A stretch of 64,000 nucleotides of DNA, from assembly GCF_003111685.1 (NCBI RefSeq), contig NZ_CP022191.1, positions 372,001 through 436,000 on the forward strand. The letters are read 5' to 3'. The stretch's first letter is position 1. Each line of letters starts with the position of its first letter. The notes under the pieces are model-generated. The model was not told where the DNA came from, searched no databases, and saw only the letters and a program-made list of their open reading frames with translations. The translations under genes and the position numbers were made by a program. This DNA is from Alloyangia pacifica (GTDB lineage: Bacteria > Pseudomonadota > Alphaproteobacteria > Rhodobacterales > Rhodobacteraceae). Positions 7,636-18,033 of this stretch are shown piece by piece.

Positions 7636-9734
7636 TGGCCCTGACCGATCCCTTCACCGCCTCGCGCAAGCGCCCCAGCCTGAAGGCCCGGGGGCTGGCG
7701 AACCGCGACGTCGCCTTCGCGATCGGCGTGACACTGATGCTCGGCGTGCTCTTCGTGCCGCTGCCGCCGGTGATCCTCGACCTCGGGCTGGCCGTGTCGC
7801 TTTCGGTCTCGGTGCTGATCCTGATGGTGGCGCTCTGGATCCCGAAGCCGCTGGAGTTCAACTCCTTCCCGTCGCTCTTGCTGATGGTCACCATGTTGCG
7901 GCTGTCGCTCAACGTCGCCTCGACCCGGCTGATCCTGTCCGAGGGGCACACCGGCCCCAGCGCCGCGGGTGGGGTGATCGAGGGCTTCTCGCGCTTCATC
8001 GTCGGCGGCAATTTCATCATCGGCATCGTGATCTTTGCCATCCTCGTGGTGATCAACTTCGTGGTGATCACCAAGGGCTCGACCCGCATCGCCGAGGTTT
8101 CGGCCCGCTTCTCGCTGGATTCGATGCCCGGCAAGCAGATGGCCATCGATGCCGATCTCGGCGCCGGGCTGATCGACGAGGAGCAGGCGCGCTCGCGCCG
8201 CAAGGAACTGGAGGACGAGAGCGGCTTCTTCGGGGCGATGGACGGCGCAAGCAAATTCGTGCGCGGCGACGCGGTGGCCGGAATCATCATCACGCTGATC
8301 AATGTCATCGGCGGCATCCTCATCGGCGTCGCGCAGCATGGGCTGTCGCTGTCCGAGGCGGCGAACTTCTACACCGTGCTGACGATCGGCGACGGGCTGG
8401 TGTCGCAGATCCCGGCGCTGGTGGTGTCGCTGGCGGCGGGTCTCATCGTCACCAAGGGCGGCACCGAGGGCGCGGCCAACGAGGCGGTTCTCGGCCAGCT
8501 GTCGAAATTCCCCAAGGCGCTGTTCATGGCGGCGGCGCTGCTCTTTGCCATCGGGCTGCTGCCGGGGTTTCCGGCGCTGGTCTTCGCGGTGCTCGCGGGG
8601 CTGATGATCTTTCTCGGCATCACAGTGCAGCGCGGCGCCGAGGAAGCCACCCGCAGCGCCGCGCGCGAAGAGGCGCAGCGGCAGAAGGCCGAGGCGGCGC
8701 CGGCCGAGGACAGCATCAAGGAGACGCTGAAGCTCGACACGCTCCGGCTCGATCTGGGACAGGCGCTGGTGCCGCTGATCTCGAGCCCCGACGCGGCGCT
8801 GGCGGGCAAGATCAAGAGCCTGCGCGGGCTGTTTGCGCGCGAGTTCGGTTTCGTGCTCCCGACGGTCCGGATCAAGGACGAGCCGATGCTGCCCTCGCAG
8901 AGCTATGCGCTCATGGTGCAGGGGGTCGAGGTGGCGCGCGGCGACGTGCGTCCGACCGGCATGATGGTGGTCAACCCCGGCGACTGCGGGCTGAAGGGCG
9001 AGCGCGGCAAGGATCCGACCTTTGGGCTCGATGCGCTCTGGGTCGATCCCGAGACCGCCAAGATCGCCGAGGGCATGGGGCTGACCGTGGTCGACCCGGA
9101 GAGCGTGATCATCACCCATCTGACCGAGGTGGTGAAGGAACACTTGCCCGAGCTGATGACCTATGGCGCGACGCAGGAGCTGATCGAGGGGCTCGATCGC
9201 GAGTACCAGAAGCTCGCCAAGGACATTCCCGGCAATGCGCCAATGGTGCTGATCCAGCAGGTGCTGCAGGGGCTGCTGGCCGAGCGGGTCTCGGTGCGAA
9301 ACCTGCCGCTGATCGTCGAGGCCATCGCCGAGGCCAAGCGCAGCACGTCGAACGTCACGCAGATCACCGAGCAGGTGCGCCGGCGCCTCGCCAACCAGAT
9401 CTGCAAGTCGATGATGGACGGCGCGGGCTTCATTCCGGTGATCACCATGGGGCCGGCCTGGGAGAAGGAGTTCCTCGAGGCGCTGCGGGTCAGCGGCGAG
9501 GAGCGCAACTTCGTCATGTCGCCGCAGCGGGTGCAGGATTTCGTGCTGCAGACCCGGCGCGAGATCCAGCAGTTCGCCGAACGCGACGAATGGCCGGCGC
9601 TGCTGGTCAGCCCCGAGGTGCGCAGCTTCGTGCGCTCGATGCTGGAACGGGTGAGCCCGATGACCACCGTGCTGTCGCACAACGAGATCCACCGCAAGGC
9701 GGCGCTGCGCACCGTCGCCACCATCGGCAAGTAG
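7635..9734 (+). CDS. flhA: Flagellar export gate protein FlhA
   Basis: A 699-residue FHIPEP-family protein. The N-terminal ~330 residues hold the membrane helices, with the family stretch FNSFPSLLLMVTMLRLSLNV and the cytoplasmic FHIPEP loop containing SRRKELEDESGFFGAMDGA. The C-terminal half is the cytosolic docking domain for export substrates and chaperones, ending near ERVSPMTTVLSHNEI. Length is normal. Its ATG overlaps the preceding stop, and fliR starts immediately after it. Confidence 0.95.
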   Translation: MALTDPFTASRKRPSLKARGLANRDVAFAIGVTLMLGVLFVPLPPVILDLGLAVSLSVSVLILMVALWIPKPLEFNSFPSLLLMVTMLRLSLNVASTRLILSEGHTGPSAAGGVIEGFSRFIVGGNFIIGIVIFAILVVINFVVITKGSTRIAEVSARFSLDSMPGKQMAIDADLGAGLIDEEQARSRRKELEDESGFFGAMDGASKFVRGDAVAGIIITLINVIGGILIGVAQHGLSLSEAANFYTVLTIGDGLVSQIPALVVSLAAGLIVTKGGTEGAANEAVLGQLSKFPKALFMAAALLFAIGLLPGFPALVFAVLAGLMIFLGITVQRGAEEATRSAAREEAQRQKAEAAPAEDSIKETLKLDTLRLDLGQALVPLISSPDAALAGKIKSLRGLFAREFGFVLPTVRIKDEPMLPSQSYALMVQGVEVARGDVRPTGMMVVNPGDCGLKGERGKDPTFGLDALWVDPETAKIAEGMGLTVVDPESVIITHLTEVVKEHLPELMTYGATQELIEGLDREYQKLAKDIPGNAPMVLIQQVLQGLLAERVSVRNLPLIVEAIAEAKRSTSNVTQITEQVRRRLANQICKSMMDGAGFIPVITMGPAWEKEFLEALRVSGEERNFVMSPQRVQDFVLQTRREIQQFAERDEWPALLVSPEVRSFVRSMLERVSPMTTVLSHNEIHRKAALRTVATIGK

Positions 9735-10490
9735 ATGAACGTCTCGGCGCTGATCACCACCGAGTTCCTTGGGGTGGCGCTGGTCTTTGCCCGGATCGGC
9801 GGCATCCTGATGTTCATGCCCGGCCTCGGCGAGGCGCTGTTTCCGGTGCGTCACCGGCTGGCCATGGCGCTCGTCCTGTCGCTGGCGCTCTACCCGCTGG
9901 CGCCGCTGGGGCCGGTGGATTTCGATGATATCGCCGCCTTCATCGGCATTCTTGCCATCGAGCTGACGCTGGGGGTCTGGATCGGTGTCAGCGCGCGGAT
10001 CCTCCTGTCGGGTTTGCAATTCGCCGGCTACCAGATCGGCACGATCTCGGGGCTTGCCAATGCCTTCTCGCCCAGTCTCGGCTCCTTCGAGGGGGCCGAT
10101 CTAATTTCCACCGCGCTGATGATGGCGGCGGTGGCGGTGATCTTTGCCACCGACCTGCACCACCTGATCATCGGCGCCATGGTGATGAGCTACGATGTCT
10201 TCCCGCCGGGGCGGATCCTGACCGGGGATCTGGCGCAGCAGATCGTCCGGGCGGTGAGCGCGAGCTTCTACATGGGGCTGTCGATCGCCGCGCCCTTCTT
10301 CGTCATGGGGTTGCTGCTCAACCTCGCCATGGGCCTGACCGCGCGGATGATGCCGACGCTGCCGGTGTTTTTCGTCGCCGGGCCGGTTCTGATCTTCTCG
10401 GGGCTTCTGGTCCTGGTCATGGCCGCGCCGATGATGCTGCGCGAATTCGCCGAGCGCTTTGCCGAGTGGCTCGGCCTCTTGGTGTTCTGA
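9735..10490 (+). CDS. fliR: Flagellar export protein FliR
   Basis: A 251-residue polytopic export-gate protein. It has the early FARIGGILMFMPGLGEALFP segment and QFAGYQIGTISGLANAFSP, typical of FliR. Later hydrophobic segments include FVMGLLLNLAMGLTARMMP. It begins directly at the flhA stop, so translation is probably coupled. FliP, FliO, FliF and the switch genes are not in this window. Confidence 0.93.
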   Translation: MNVSALITTEFLGVALVFARIGGILMFMPGLGEALFPVRHRLAMALVLSLALYPLAPLGPVDFDDIAAFIGILAIELTLGVWIGVSARILLSGLQFAGYQIGTISGLANAFSPSLGSFEGADLISTALMMAAVAVIFATDLHHLIIGAMVMSYDVFPPGRILTGDLAQQIVRAVSASFYMGLSIAAPFFVMGLLLNLAMGLTARMMPTLPVFFVAGPVLIFSGLLVLVMAAPMMLREFAERFAEWLGLLVF

Positions 10491-10508
10491 GGCGGGGGAC
10501 GTCCGGGC

Positions 10509-11633
10509 ATGGCCGAGGGTGAAGACAAGGACAACAAGACCGAGGAGCCGACAGAGCGAAAACTCCGAAAGGCCCGCGAGAAGGGCGATGTGCCGAGCTC
10601 CAAGGAGGTCGGCAATGTCACCGCGGTGCTGTCGCTCTTTGCCATCACCGCGTTTGTCATGCCCGGCGTCTCGGCAATGTTTGCCGGGGTTCTGCGCGGG
10701 GTCTTCGAGACCGCCGGGCAGGTGAGCATCGGCGAGGACGTGCAGGGCATGCGCGATATCGGCGGGGTGAGCTGGGGCATGCTGCGCGGGGTCGGGCTCT
10801 TGCTGGCACCGCTGCTGGCGCTGATGGTGCTGGGGGCGGTCGCCGGCGCGCTGCTGCAGGGCGACATCGTGGTGGCTGTCGAGCGGATCCGGCCGAAACT
10901 GTCGAAGATCTCGCCCATGTCGGGGTTCAAGAAGATCTACTCGCTCGGCGCCATGGTGGAGTTCGGCAAGAGTATGTTGAAGGTGCTGGTGGTCGGCGGG
11001 ATCGGGCTCTGGATCACCTATCAGGGGGTGCGCGAGCTTTGGCAGGTGCAGGGGATCTTGCCCGAGATGGTGACGGAGTTCGCCCGGCACGCGGCCTCGC
11101 GCATGCTGATGGTCGTGCTGTCGATCCTCTTGGTGATCGCCGTGGCGGACGTGCTGTGGAAGCGCTTCGAGCATCGGCGCAAGCAGCGCATGTCGATGCA
11201 GGAGATCAAGGACGAGCACAAGGACACCGAGGGCGATCCGCACATCCGCGCAAAGCGCATGCAGCTGCGCCGCGAGCGGGCGCGCCAGCGCATCGCGCAG
11301 GCGGTGCCGCGGGCGACGGTGGTGCTGACCAACCCGACGCATTTTGCCGTGGCATTGAAATACGAGAGCGGCGTCGACATGGCGCCGGTCTGCGTCGCCA
11401 AGGGGGCCGACCTGCTCGCGGCGCGGATCCGCGAGCTCGCGCGCGAGTCCGAGGTACCGATCATCGAGAACAAGCCGCTGGCGCGGGCGCTGCACGGTGT
11501 GGCCGAGATCGACAAGCAGATCCCCATCGAACACTGGGAGGCCGTGGCCGCGATCATCGGCTACGTCATGGACATGCAGCGCAACATCAAGCGTCCGTTG
11601 CCGGAAGGGTCGAGCTTGCGGGAGGAGGACTGA
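10509..11633 (+). CDS. flhB: Flagellar export switch protein FlhB
   Basis: A 374-residue protein with four N-terminal membrane segments and a cytoplasmic autocleavage domain. The cleavage motif NPTH begins at residue 275 (VVLTNPTHFAVAL); cutting between N and P switches substrate class from rod/hook to filament. The N-terminus shows the family start EDKDNKTEEPTERKLRKARE, and the linker is KDEHKDTEGDPHIRAKR. It is the last flagellar gene here. No clear terminator follows. Confidence 0.95.
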   Translation: MAEGEDKDNKTEEPTERKLRKAREKGDVPSSKEVGNVTAVLSLFAITAFVMPGVSAMFAGVLRGVFETAGQVSIGEDVQGMRDIGGVSWGMLRGVGLLLAPLLALMVLGAVAGALLQGDIVVAVERIRPKLSKISPMSGFKKIYSLGAMVEFGKSMLKVLVVGGIGLWITYQGVRELWQVQGILPEMVTEFARHAASRMLMVVLSILLVIAVADVLWKRFEHRRKQRMSMQEIKDEHKDTEGDPHIRAKRMQLRRERARQRIAQAVPRATVVLTNPTHFAVALKYESGVDMAPVCVAKGADLLAARIRELARESEVPIIENKPLARALHGVAEIDKQIPIEHWEAVAAIIGYVMDMQRNIKRPLPEGSSLREED

Positions 11634-11835
11634 ACGGCCCGGTCCCGCACGAGGGGCCACGGGGACGGTGCACCGGCGCGCGCCCGCGCATGGGGCCTGC
11701 GCGGCGTGGAAATGGACGGAAATCCACGCTAGGGCAGGGGGGCGCGGTGCGGCGATCCGGTGCGGCACCGCGACTGTAGACCTTTGTATGCAGAACGGCT
11801 AAAGGGGGCGAAACCCCCAGGAAAGGCATCGCATC
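11634..11835 (+). promoter_or_regulatory. Leader and probable promoter region of icd
   Basis: About 200 bp separate flhB from icd. The last part contains a small GC hairpin (GGGGG-CGAAA-CCCCC, 11804-11818) immediately before a purine-rich ribosome site (AGGAAAGG) and the icd start. No -10/-35 pair is convincing. The hairpin may simply shape the 5' leader; whether it regulates translation is open. Confidence 0.35.
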
Positions 11836-14040
<2,205 letters not shown>

Positions 14041-14064
14041 AACCGACACCGCTGACGAGATGGG

Positions 14065-14095
14065 CACCCCCCGGCTGAAAGGCCGGGGGTGTTTG
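14065..14095 (+). terminator. Intrinsic terminator after icd
   Basis: A GC-rich stem (CACCCCCCGGC / GCCGGGGGTG with one extra C on the left arm, 14065-14091) closes a TGAAAG loop and is followed by TTT. It lies 25 bp past the icd stop. Confidence 0.75.
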
Positions 14096-14510
14096 CGTTC
14101 GGGGCAGTGCTTCGCGGGTTCCGTGGGACCTTTCCGCCTTTTGTCCACAAGCCGACAGTGTGGCGCCGGGGCGTTCTGCGACAACATACCGCAGAGTGTA
14201 GGTGCACAAAGATTACCTACTGCATGTGGTGGCTCCCCGCGAGAGGTTCAATAAATTCAGAATATTAACAGTATGTTAGATATTTGGAGCGCTAAAAAAT
14301 CAGCGCGTCTGCAAGTGATTCTGCCTTGCCTTCCCGGGGGCGTGGTACCCCCGACCGAGTCGTTCGCGCAGAGGTTGAAACTGAACTGTGAACAGATTGT
14401 GGAAAAAATTCGTCCTTGCAGGGGCTTGCATGAAACATGCGCCGCGGGCCCAAAAATCTGCTCGCGACCGGCGAAATCGCGCTACTGTAAATCTGCCTGG
14501 TGGTGCTGCT

Positions 14511-14591
14511 ATGACTGAGCAAATCGGAGTTTTCTCTCCTGATGGCAGCTTCATGCCCATATTGGCAGGGCGGCGAGTTTCGTTCAGGTGA
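14511..14591 (+). CDS. Possible 26-residue small protein
   Basis: A short frame (MTEQIGVFSPDGSFMPILAG followed by a basic end) sits just ahead of an orphan terminator in an otherwise non-coding segment. There is no clear Shine-Dalgarno sequence and no family is recognised. It is listed because the downstream terminator implies a transcript here. It could equally be part of a non-coding RNA. Confidence 0.25.
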   Translation: MTEQIGVFSPDGSFMPILAGRRVSFR

Positions 14592-14643
14592 AGGGGGGAG
14601 GCCATTTGGCCTAAGTATCCTTAGTCTTTTGATAATTATGAGC

Positions 14644-14678
14644 GGCACCCGGGGTAATCTCCGGGTGCCTATTTTTTT
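14644..14678 (+). terminator. Strong orphan intrinsic terminator
   Basis: A perfect 9-bp stem GGCACCCGG / CCGGGTGCC (14644-14652, 14661-14669) with an 8-nt loop is followed by TATTTTTTT. It reads rightward, but the nearest upstream plus-strand gene (icd) already has its own terminator 550 bp earlier. It therefore probably ends a separate small transcript and insulates vapBC. Confidence 0.85.
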
Positions 14679-14722
14679 CCGACACCGCGGGTCGCCGCAG
14701 CGGTTGATCACCGCGGGGGGTG

Positions 14723-14747
14723 GATATACATTCATGCAACGTATATC
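14723..14747 (+). promoter_or_regulatory. Operator-like inverted repeat of the vapBC module
   Basis: A perfect inverted repeat GATATAC-N11-GTATATC lies 20 bp upstream of the antitoxin start. VapB-type antitoxins with their toxins bind palindromes of ATATAC/GTATAT character over their own promoters, so this is very likely the autoregulatory operator. The AT-rich right arm continuing as TATCATAAGG may include the -10 element. Confidence 0.7.
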
Positions 14748-14766
14748 ATAAGGTCAGGAGGCAGTG

Positions 14767-14991
14767 ATGCAGATCTCGAAATGGGGGAACTCCCTGGCGG
14801 TCCGCCTGCCTGCCGAACTCGTGCGCGAACTGGGGCTGAAAGAGGGCGACCGGATCGAGCTGCATCCCGACGACCGGGGGCTCGCGGTGAGCCGCGCCGC
14901 GCGGCCCGAGGAGATCCTCGCCGGTCTGCGCCGTTTCCGGGGGCGGCTGCCCGATGGGCCGCTGCCCCGCGACGAGGCCAACGCGCGCTGA
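14767..14991 (+). CDS. vapB: VapB-type antitoxin (AbrB/SpoVT fold)
   Basis: A 74-residue antitoxin. The N-terminal swapped-hairpin AbrB domain reads MQISKWGNSLAVRLPAELV then ELGLKEGDRIEL, the typical DNA-binding half. The C-terminal tail should wrap and neutralise the toxin. The ATG at 14767 is chosen over GTG at 14764 because GGAGG lies at a proper distance. The toxin gene follows after 15 bp. Toxin-antitoxin pairs often stabilise plasmids, which fits a replicon carrying its own rep gene. Confidence 0.88.
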   Translation: MQISKWGNSLAVRLPAELVRELGLKEGDRIELHPDDRGLAVSRAARPEEILAGLRRFRGRLPDGPLPRDEANAR

Positions 14992-15006
14992 TCCCGGGGC
15001 TGATCC

Positions 15007-15405
15007 ATGGCGGGGGCCTTTCTCGACACCAACGTGATCCTCTACCTTCTGGGCGAGGCGCCGAAGGCGGATCGCGCCGAGGCGCTGCTGCAGCAGGGAG
15101 GGGTGATCAGCGTGCAGGTGCTGAACGAGGCTTTGGTGAACTGCCTGCGCAAGGCGAAGCTGAGCGCAGAGGAGGCGGGCGCGTTTCTTGCCGGCGTCCG
15201 GGCGCTCTGCGAGGTGGTGCCGCTGACCGAGCGGACCCATGACATCGGCCGGGCGCTCGGGATGCGCTACGGGTTTTCGGTCTACGACTCGATGATCGTC
15301 GGCGCGGCGCTGGAAGCAGGCTGCGACACGCTCTGGTCCGAGGACATGCACCACGGGCTGCTGGTCGAGGGGCGCCTGCGCATCCTCAACCCGTTCAGGG
15401 GCTGA
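15007..15405 (+). CDS. vapC: VapC-type PIN-domain toxin
   Basis: A 132-residue PIN-domain ribonuclease. The acidic metal-binding residues are visible: D7 in FLDTNVILYLL, E in VLNEALVN, and aspartates in YGFSVYDSMIVGAAL and LWSEDM. VapC toxins cleave tRNA or rRNA and stop growth when the antitoxin is lost. The 3' end overlaps the convergent LacI-type gene by 11 bp. All catalytic positions appear intact, so the toxin should be active. Confidence 0.88.
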   Translation: MAGAFLDTNVILYLLGEAPKADRAEALLQQGGVISVQVLNEALVNCLRKAKLSAEEAGAFLAGVRALCEVVPLTERTHDIGRALGMRYGFSVYDSMIVGAALEAGCDTLWSEDMHHGLLVEGRLRILNPFRG

Positions 15406-16426
15406 GCGGCGCGCGCACCGAGCCGCGCTCGACCAGCCGCACCGGCACCTCGTAGAGCATGGGCGCGGCCTCGGCGGGCAGGGCGATGGCCTCCATCGTG
15501 GCGCGGGTGAGATCCTCGAGCGACTGGTTGACCGTGGTCAGCGCATGCGAGGACCAGCCCGAGATTGGCGCGTCGTCGAAGCCGATCACCGACAGATCCT
15601 CGGGTACCCGCAGGCCGAGCTCGAAGCGGGCGGTGTTGAGCACCCCGAGCGCAATCTCGTCGGTGACGCCGAAGATGCCGTCGATGCCGGTCCCTTGCAG
15701 CAGCACGCGGGCCGCTTCGGCCCCGGTCTCGTAGCTGTTCGGCCCGTCGACCCAGCAGGTCACCGGGATGCCGCGCAGGGCCATTTCCGAGCAGAAGGCC
15801 TCGGCCCGGTCGGTCTTGGCCGAGGTGCGCGAGCCCGAGATCACCACCGCCACGTTGCGGCAGCCGGCCCGGGCCAGCCGCTCGGCCGCCAGCCGCCCGC
15901 CGCGGGCGCTGTCCGCGAGGATGAGATCGGCCCGCGCGCCTTTTGGCGGGCGCGGGCGGTTGATCAGCACCATGCGCGCGCCGTTCTGCGCGCAGAGCCG
16001 GATCAGCGCATCGGGCGCGGCCCCGGAGAGCAGCACGACGGTGCGCACCCGGTAGTCGAGCAGGCGTTTGAGATCCTCGGCCACGCCACCGGCGCCGTTC
16101 ATCAGCAGGCATTGCAGGCGGCGGGCGTGCAGTGCCTTCGAGAGGGCATCGAGCTGGGCAGAGATATAGGGGTTGGAGAAGTTGCCGCCGACCACGCCGA
16201 CGAGGTCCGAGCGCTCCTGGTGCAAGGTGCGGGCGAGGCGGTTGACCCGGTAGCCGAGCTCTTCGGCGGCCTCGAGGATGCGGGCGCGGGCCTGCTCTGA
16301 CACCTGCGCGCCGGGCGTGAAGGCGCGCGACACTGCCGAGCGCGAGACCCCGGCCAGCCGTGCCACATCGGCGGCCGAGACGAAGCGGCTCCGGTGCGGT
16401 CCGAGCGGCGGGCGGGGCGGTGTCAT
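15395..16426 (-). CDS. LacI-family transcriptional regulator
   Basis: A 343-residue one-component regulator. The N-terminal helix-turn-helix and hinge are SAADVARLAGVSRSAVSRAF through RVNRLARTLHQ (residues about 16-67). The rest is a periplasmic-binding-protein-like effector domain with the usual DEIALGVLN and IGFDDAP motifs. Its ATG overlaps the stop of the phosphatase gene (ATGA), so it is the last gene of the ABC transporter operon and probably its repressor. The effector is presumably the transported compound or its product. A perfect 18-bp palindrome upstream of the first gene (21861-21878) is the candidate operator. Confidence 0.88.
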   Translation of the reverse strand: MTPPRPPLGPHRSRFVSAADVARLAGVSRSAVSRAFTPGAQVSEQARARILEAAEELGYRVNRLARTLHQERSDLVGVVGGNFSNPYISAQLDALSKALHARRLQCLLMNGAGGVAEDLKRLLDYRVRTVVLLSGAAPDALIRLCAQNGARMVLINRPRPPKGARADLILADSARGGRLAAERLARAGCRNVAVVISGSRTSAKTDRAEAFCSEMALRGIPVTCWVDGPNSYETGAEAARVLLQGTGIDGIFGVTDEIALGVLNTARFELGLRVPEDLSVIGFDDAPISGWSSHALTTVNQSLEDLTRATMEAIALPAEAAPMLYEVPVRLVERGSVRAPLSP

Positions 16427-17004
16427 CGGGCGCAGAGGCCCCGGTCAAGCACCTCTTGCGCAAGCGCGAGCATCGGTGGCAGCGGGTAGCTTTTCCCGAG
16501 CCCGCGCAGCGCGCGAAGGTGCGCGAGGGCAGCGTCGAAGCTCGGATAGGTGCCGGGCCGCCGCAGGTGCAGCCAGAGCGCCAGCACGGTGACCGAACGC
16601 GAGCGCCCGCCGCGGCAATGCACCAGCAGCCCGCCCCTGGTGTGGGCGGGGTAGTGCGGTTTGCCCATGGTGTAGACCGCGGCGAGCCCGTCGATCAGCG
16701 TGACCGCCGCGGCCAGCGTCTCGGCGGCATTGCCCGGCCCGTCGAGCAGGCCGATCTGGTAGCGCCGCAGATGGGTGCCGTCGGGGCGGAGGAGAGGGCC
16801 GGGGAAGATGTTCATCGCGAGGTTGAGGCTGGCGCCGATGCCAGCTTGCTGCAGGGCGTCGCCATCCTCTGCCGCCGGCAGGTTGCCGAGCCACAGCCCG
16901 TCGAGGCCGGGGCCGATTTCGCCTGCGGCCCGCCAGAGCAGCGGTTTTTGGTCCTCGGCGGCCTCGGCTGCGGGGACGGTGTCGGGCAGGTGGTGACGGA
17001 TCAT
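16423..17004 (-). CDS. Dual-specificity/tyrosine-type phosphatase
   Basis: A 193-residue cytoplasmic protein carrying the cysteine phosphatase P-loop HCRGGRSRS (C-x5-R), preceded by a strand LLVHC. Upstream are a DSP-like WLGNLPAAEDGDAL and SLNLAMNIF. It has no signal peptide. Proteins of this fold dephosphorylate phosphotyrosine, but also sugar phosphates, nucleotides and inositol phosphates. It is embedded between the MBL hydrolase (3-bp gap) and lacI (overlap), so it likely acts on an imported phosphorylated metabolite rather than on protein. That assignment is inference. Confidence 0.75.
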   Translation of the reverse strand: MIRHHLPDTVPAAEAAEDQKPLLWRAAGEIGPGLDGLWLGNLPAAEDGDALQQAGIGASLNLAMNIFPGPLLRPDGTHLRRYQIGLLDGPGNAAETLAAAVTLIDGLAAVYTMGKPHYPAHTRGGLLVHCRGGRSRSVTVLALWLHLRRPGTYPSFDAALAHLRALRGLGKSYPLPPMLALAQEVLDRGLCAR

Positions 17005-17007
17005 GGG

Positions 17008-18033
17008 TCAGACCTCGAGGCTGGGGCACTGCCGCAGGCGCGGGCCAAGCGCAGCGGTCAGGCGGGGGGCGGCGCGCAGATCGACGAAGGCCGGCAGCAC
17101 CCGTTCGGCCCGGGTGGTCTCGGCCATGGCGAGGATGTCCGAGAGTCGCGGGTGCACGTTCCAGCCCATCCAGCGGGCGTGACCCTCGGCGAGCATCGCA
17201 TGCGCGGGGCTGCTGCGCGGCACATGGCCTGAAAAGATGAAGCGGAAGCCGGGGCGCTCCCGGAGCGCGGCGCAGAGTCCATGCTCGGCGTTCGGCCCGT
17301 CGGCGACGATGACCTGCGCCGGGGTGGCGGTCTCGGGCGTGGCGACGGGCGGAGGGGTGCCGGTGAGCCGTTCGGTCTCATCGGCGATTTGAGGGCAGGC
17401 GTGGACGGTCAGCCCGGCGGCCCCGAGCGCCGCCACCATGTCCGGGCCGCGCCCGTCCGCCGGGCAGGGCAACACCGCGCCGCCGCGCGCTGCTTCGGTC
17501 AGGGCGGCGATCTGATCGGCGAGCGCGTCCTCGCGATCGCCGTAGGAGGCGTCGGCCAGCACCGTGGCGCTGCGCGGGAAGGGATCGCAGCGCAGCAGCG
17601 GGGCCTCGGTGCTGAAGTCGCCTGTGTAGAGAAAGCCGCCGCGCAGGGTTGGAAAGCGCATCCAGATGCCGCCGGGCGCATGGCCGGAGCGGCCGGTGTC
17701 GAGGCGGACGCCCAGAATCTCGGCACAGCCACGGTCGGGCAGCTTTGCGAGGCGCGGTGGGCGCAGGTTGGAGGGGAGCTGGCGTTGGGTCTCTTGGGTG
17801 GCGTAGACCGGCGGGTTGCCGATCTCGGCCAGCCGGTCGAGCGCGCCGACGTGATCGACATGGGCGTGGCTCAGCAGCACCGCGTCGACACGCCCGGCCT
17901 GCGAGAGATCCGGCCGCTCGCCCGCCTCGAGCCCGCCGCCCATGTCGAGCAGCAGCCTGCGACCCTCGATCTCGAGCAGGAAGAGCGCGGCGCTTTTGCG
18001 GCCGAGGCCGCTAAGGGCGGTCAGTCGCGCCAT
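17008..18033 (-). CDS. Metallo-beta-lactamase-fold hydrolase
   Basis: A 341-residue MBL-fold protein. The metal motif is LSHAHVDHVGALD (HxHxDH). GHAPGGIW and GFLYTGDFS supply further ligands, and the late histidine is probably in FSGHVPRSSP. The pattern leans towards the exonuclease/phosphodiesterase branch (CPSF/RNase J-like) rather than lactamases or glyoxalases. The start is ATG at 18033, overlapping the permease stop by 13 bp. In this operon a phosphodiesterase or phosphoesterase role on the transported compound is plausible, working before the cysteine phosphatase. Confidence 0.75.
   Translation of the reverse strand: MARLTALSGLGRKSAALFLLEIEGRRLLLDMGGGLEAGERPDLSQAGRVDAVLLSHAHVDHVGALDRLAEIGNPPVYATQETQRQLPSNLRPPRLAKLPDRGCAEILGVRLDTGRSGHAPGGIWMRFPTLRGGFLYTGDFSTEAPLLRCDPFPRSATVLADASYGDREDALADQIAALTEAARGGAVLPCPADGRGPDMVAALGAAGLTVHACPQIADETERLTGTPPPVATPETATPAQVIVADGPNAEHGLCAALRERPGFRFIFSGHVPRSSPAHAMLAEGHARWMGWNVHPRLSDILAMAETTRAERVLPAFVDLRAAPRLTAALGPRLRQCPSLEV

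Larger units (their letters stand above)
14097..14722. other. AT-richer non-coding segment with possible small RNA
   Basis: About 625 bp with no convincing protein gene and a visibly lower GC content around 14210-14320 and 14600-14680. It ends in a strong plus-strand terminator at 14644-14678 that no annotated gene uses. The best short frame is 14511-14591 (26 codons, starting MTEQIGVFSPDG, with no obvious ribosome site). A small inverted repeat GGGGG-N7-CCCCC lies at about 14337-14353. The longer open frames on either strand look random in composition. Confidence 0.45.

Noticed and set aside
7581..10019. 812-codon minus-strand open frame opposite flhA
   Set aside because: Shadow of flhA/fliR, with His/Gln/Asp-rich low-complexity translation.
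11790..11820. Resemblance of GCTAAAG upstream of icd to part of a SAM-II riboswitch, or to an icd-linked RNA motif
   Set aside because: Only a few bases match and the pairing pattern of SAM-II is absent; I cannot confirm any named RNA class.
14292..14735. 147-codon minus-strand frame in the icd-vapB gap
   Set aside because: No motif, random composition, and it runs through a strong terminator stem on the opposite strand.
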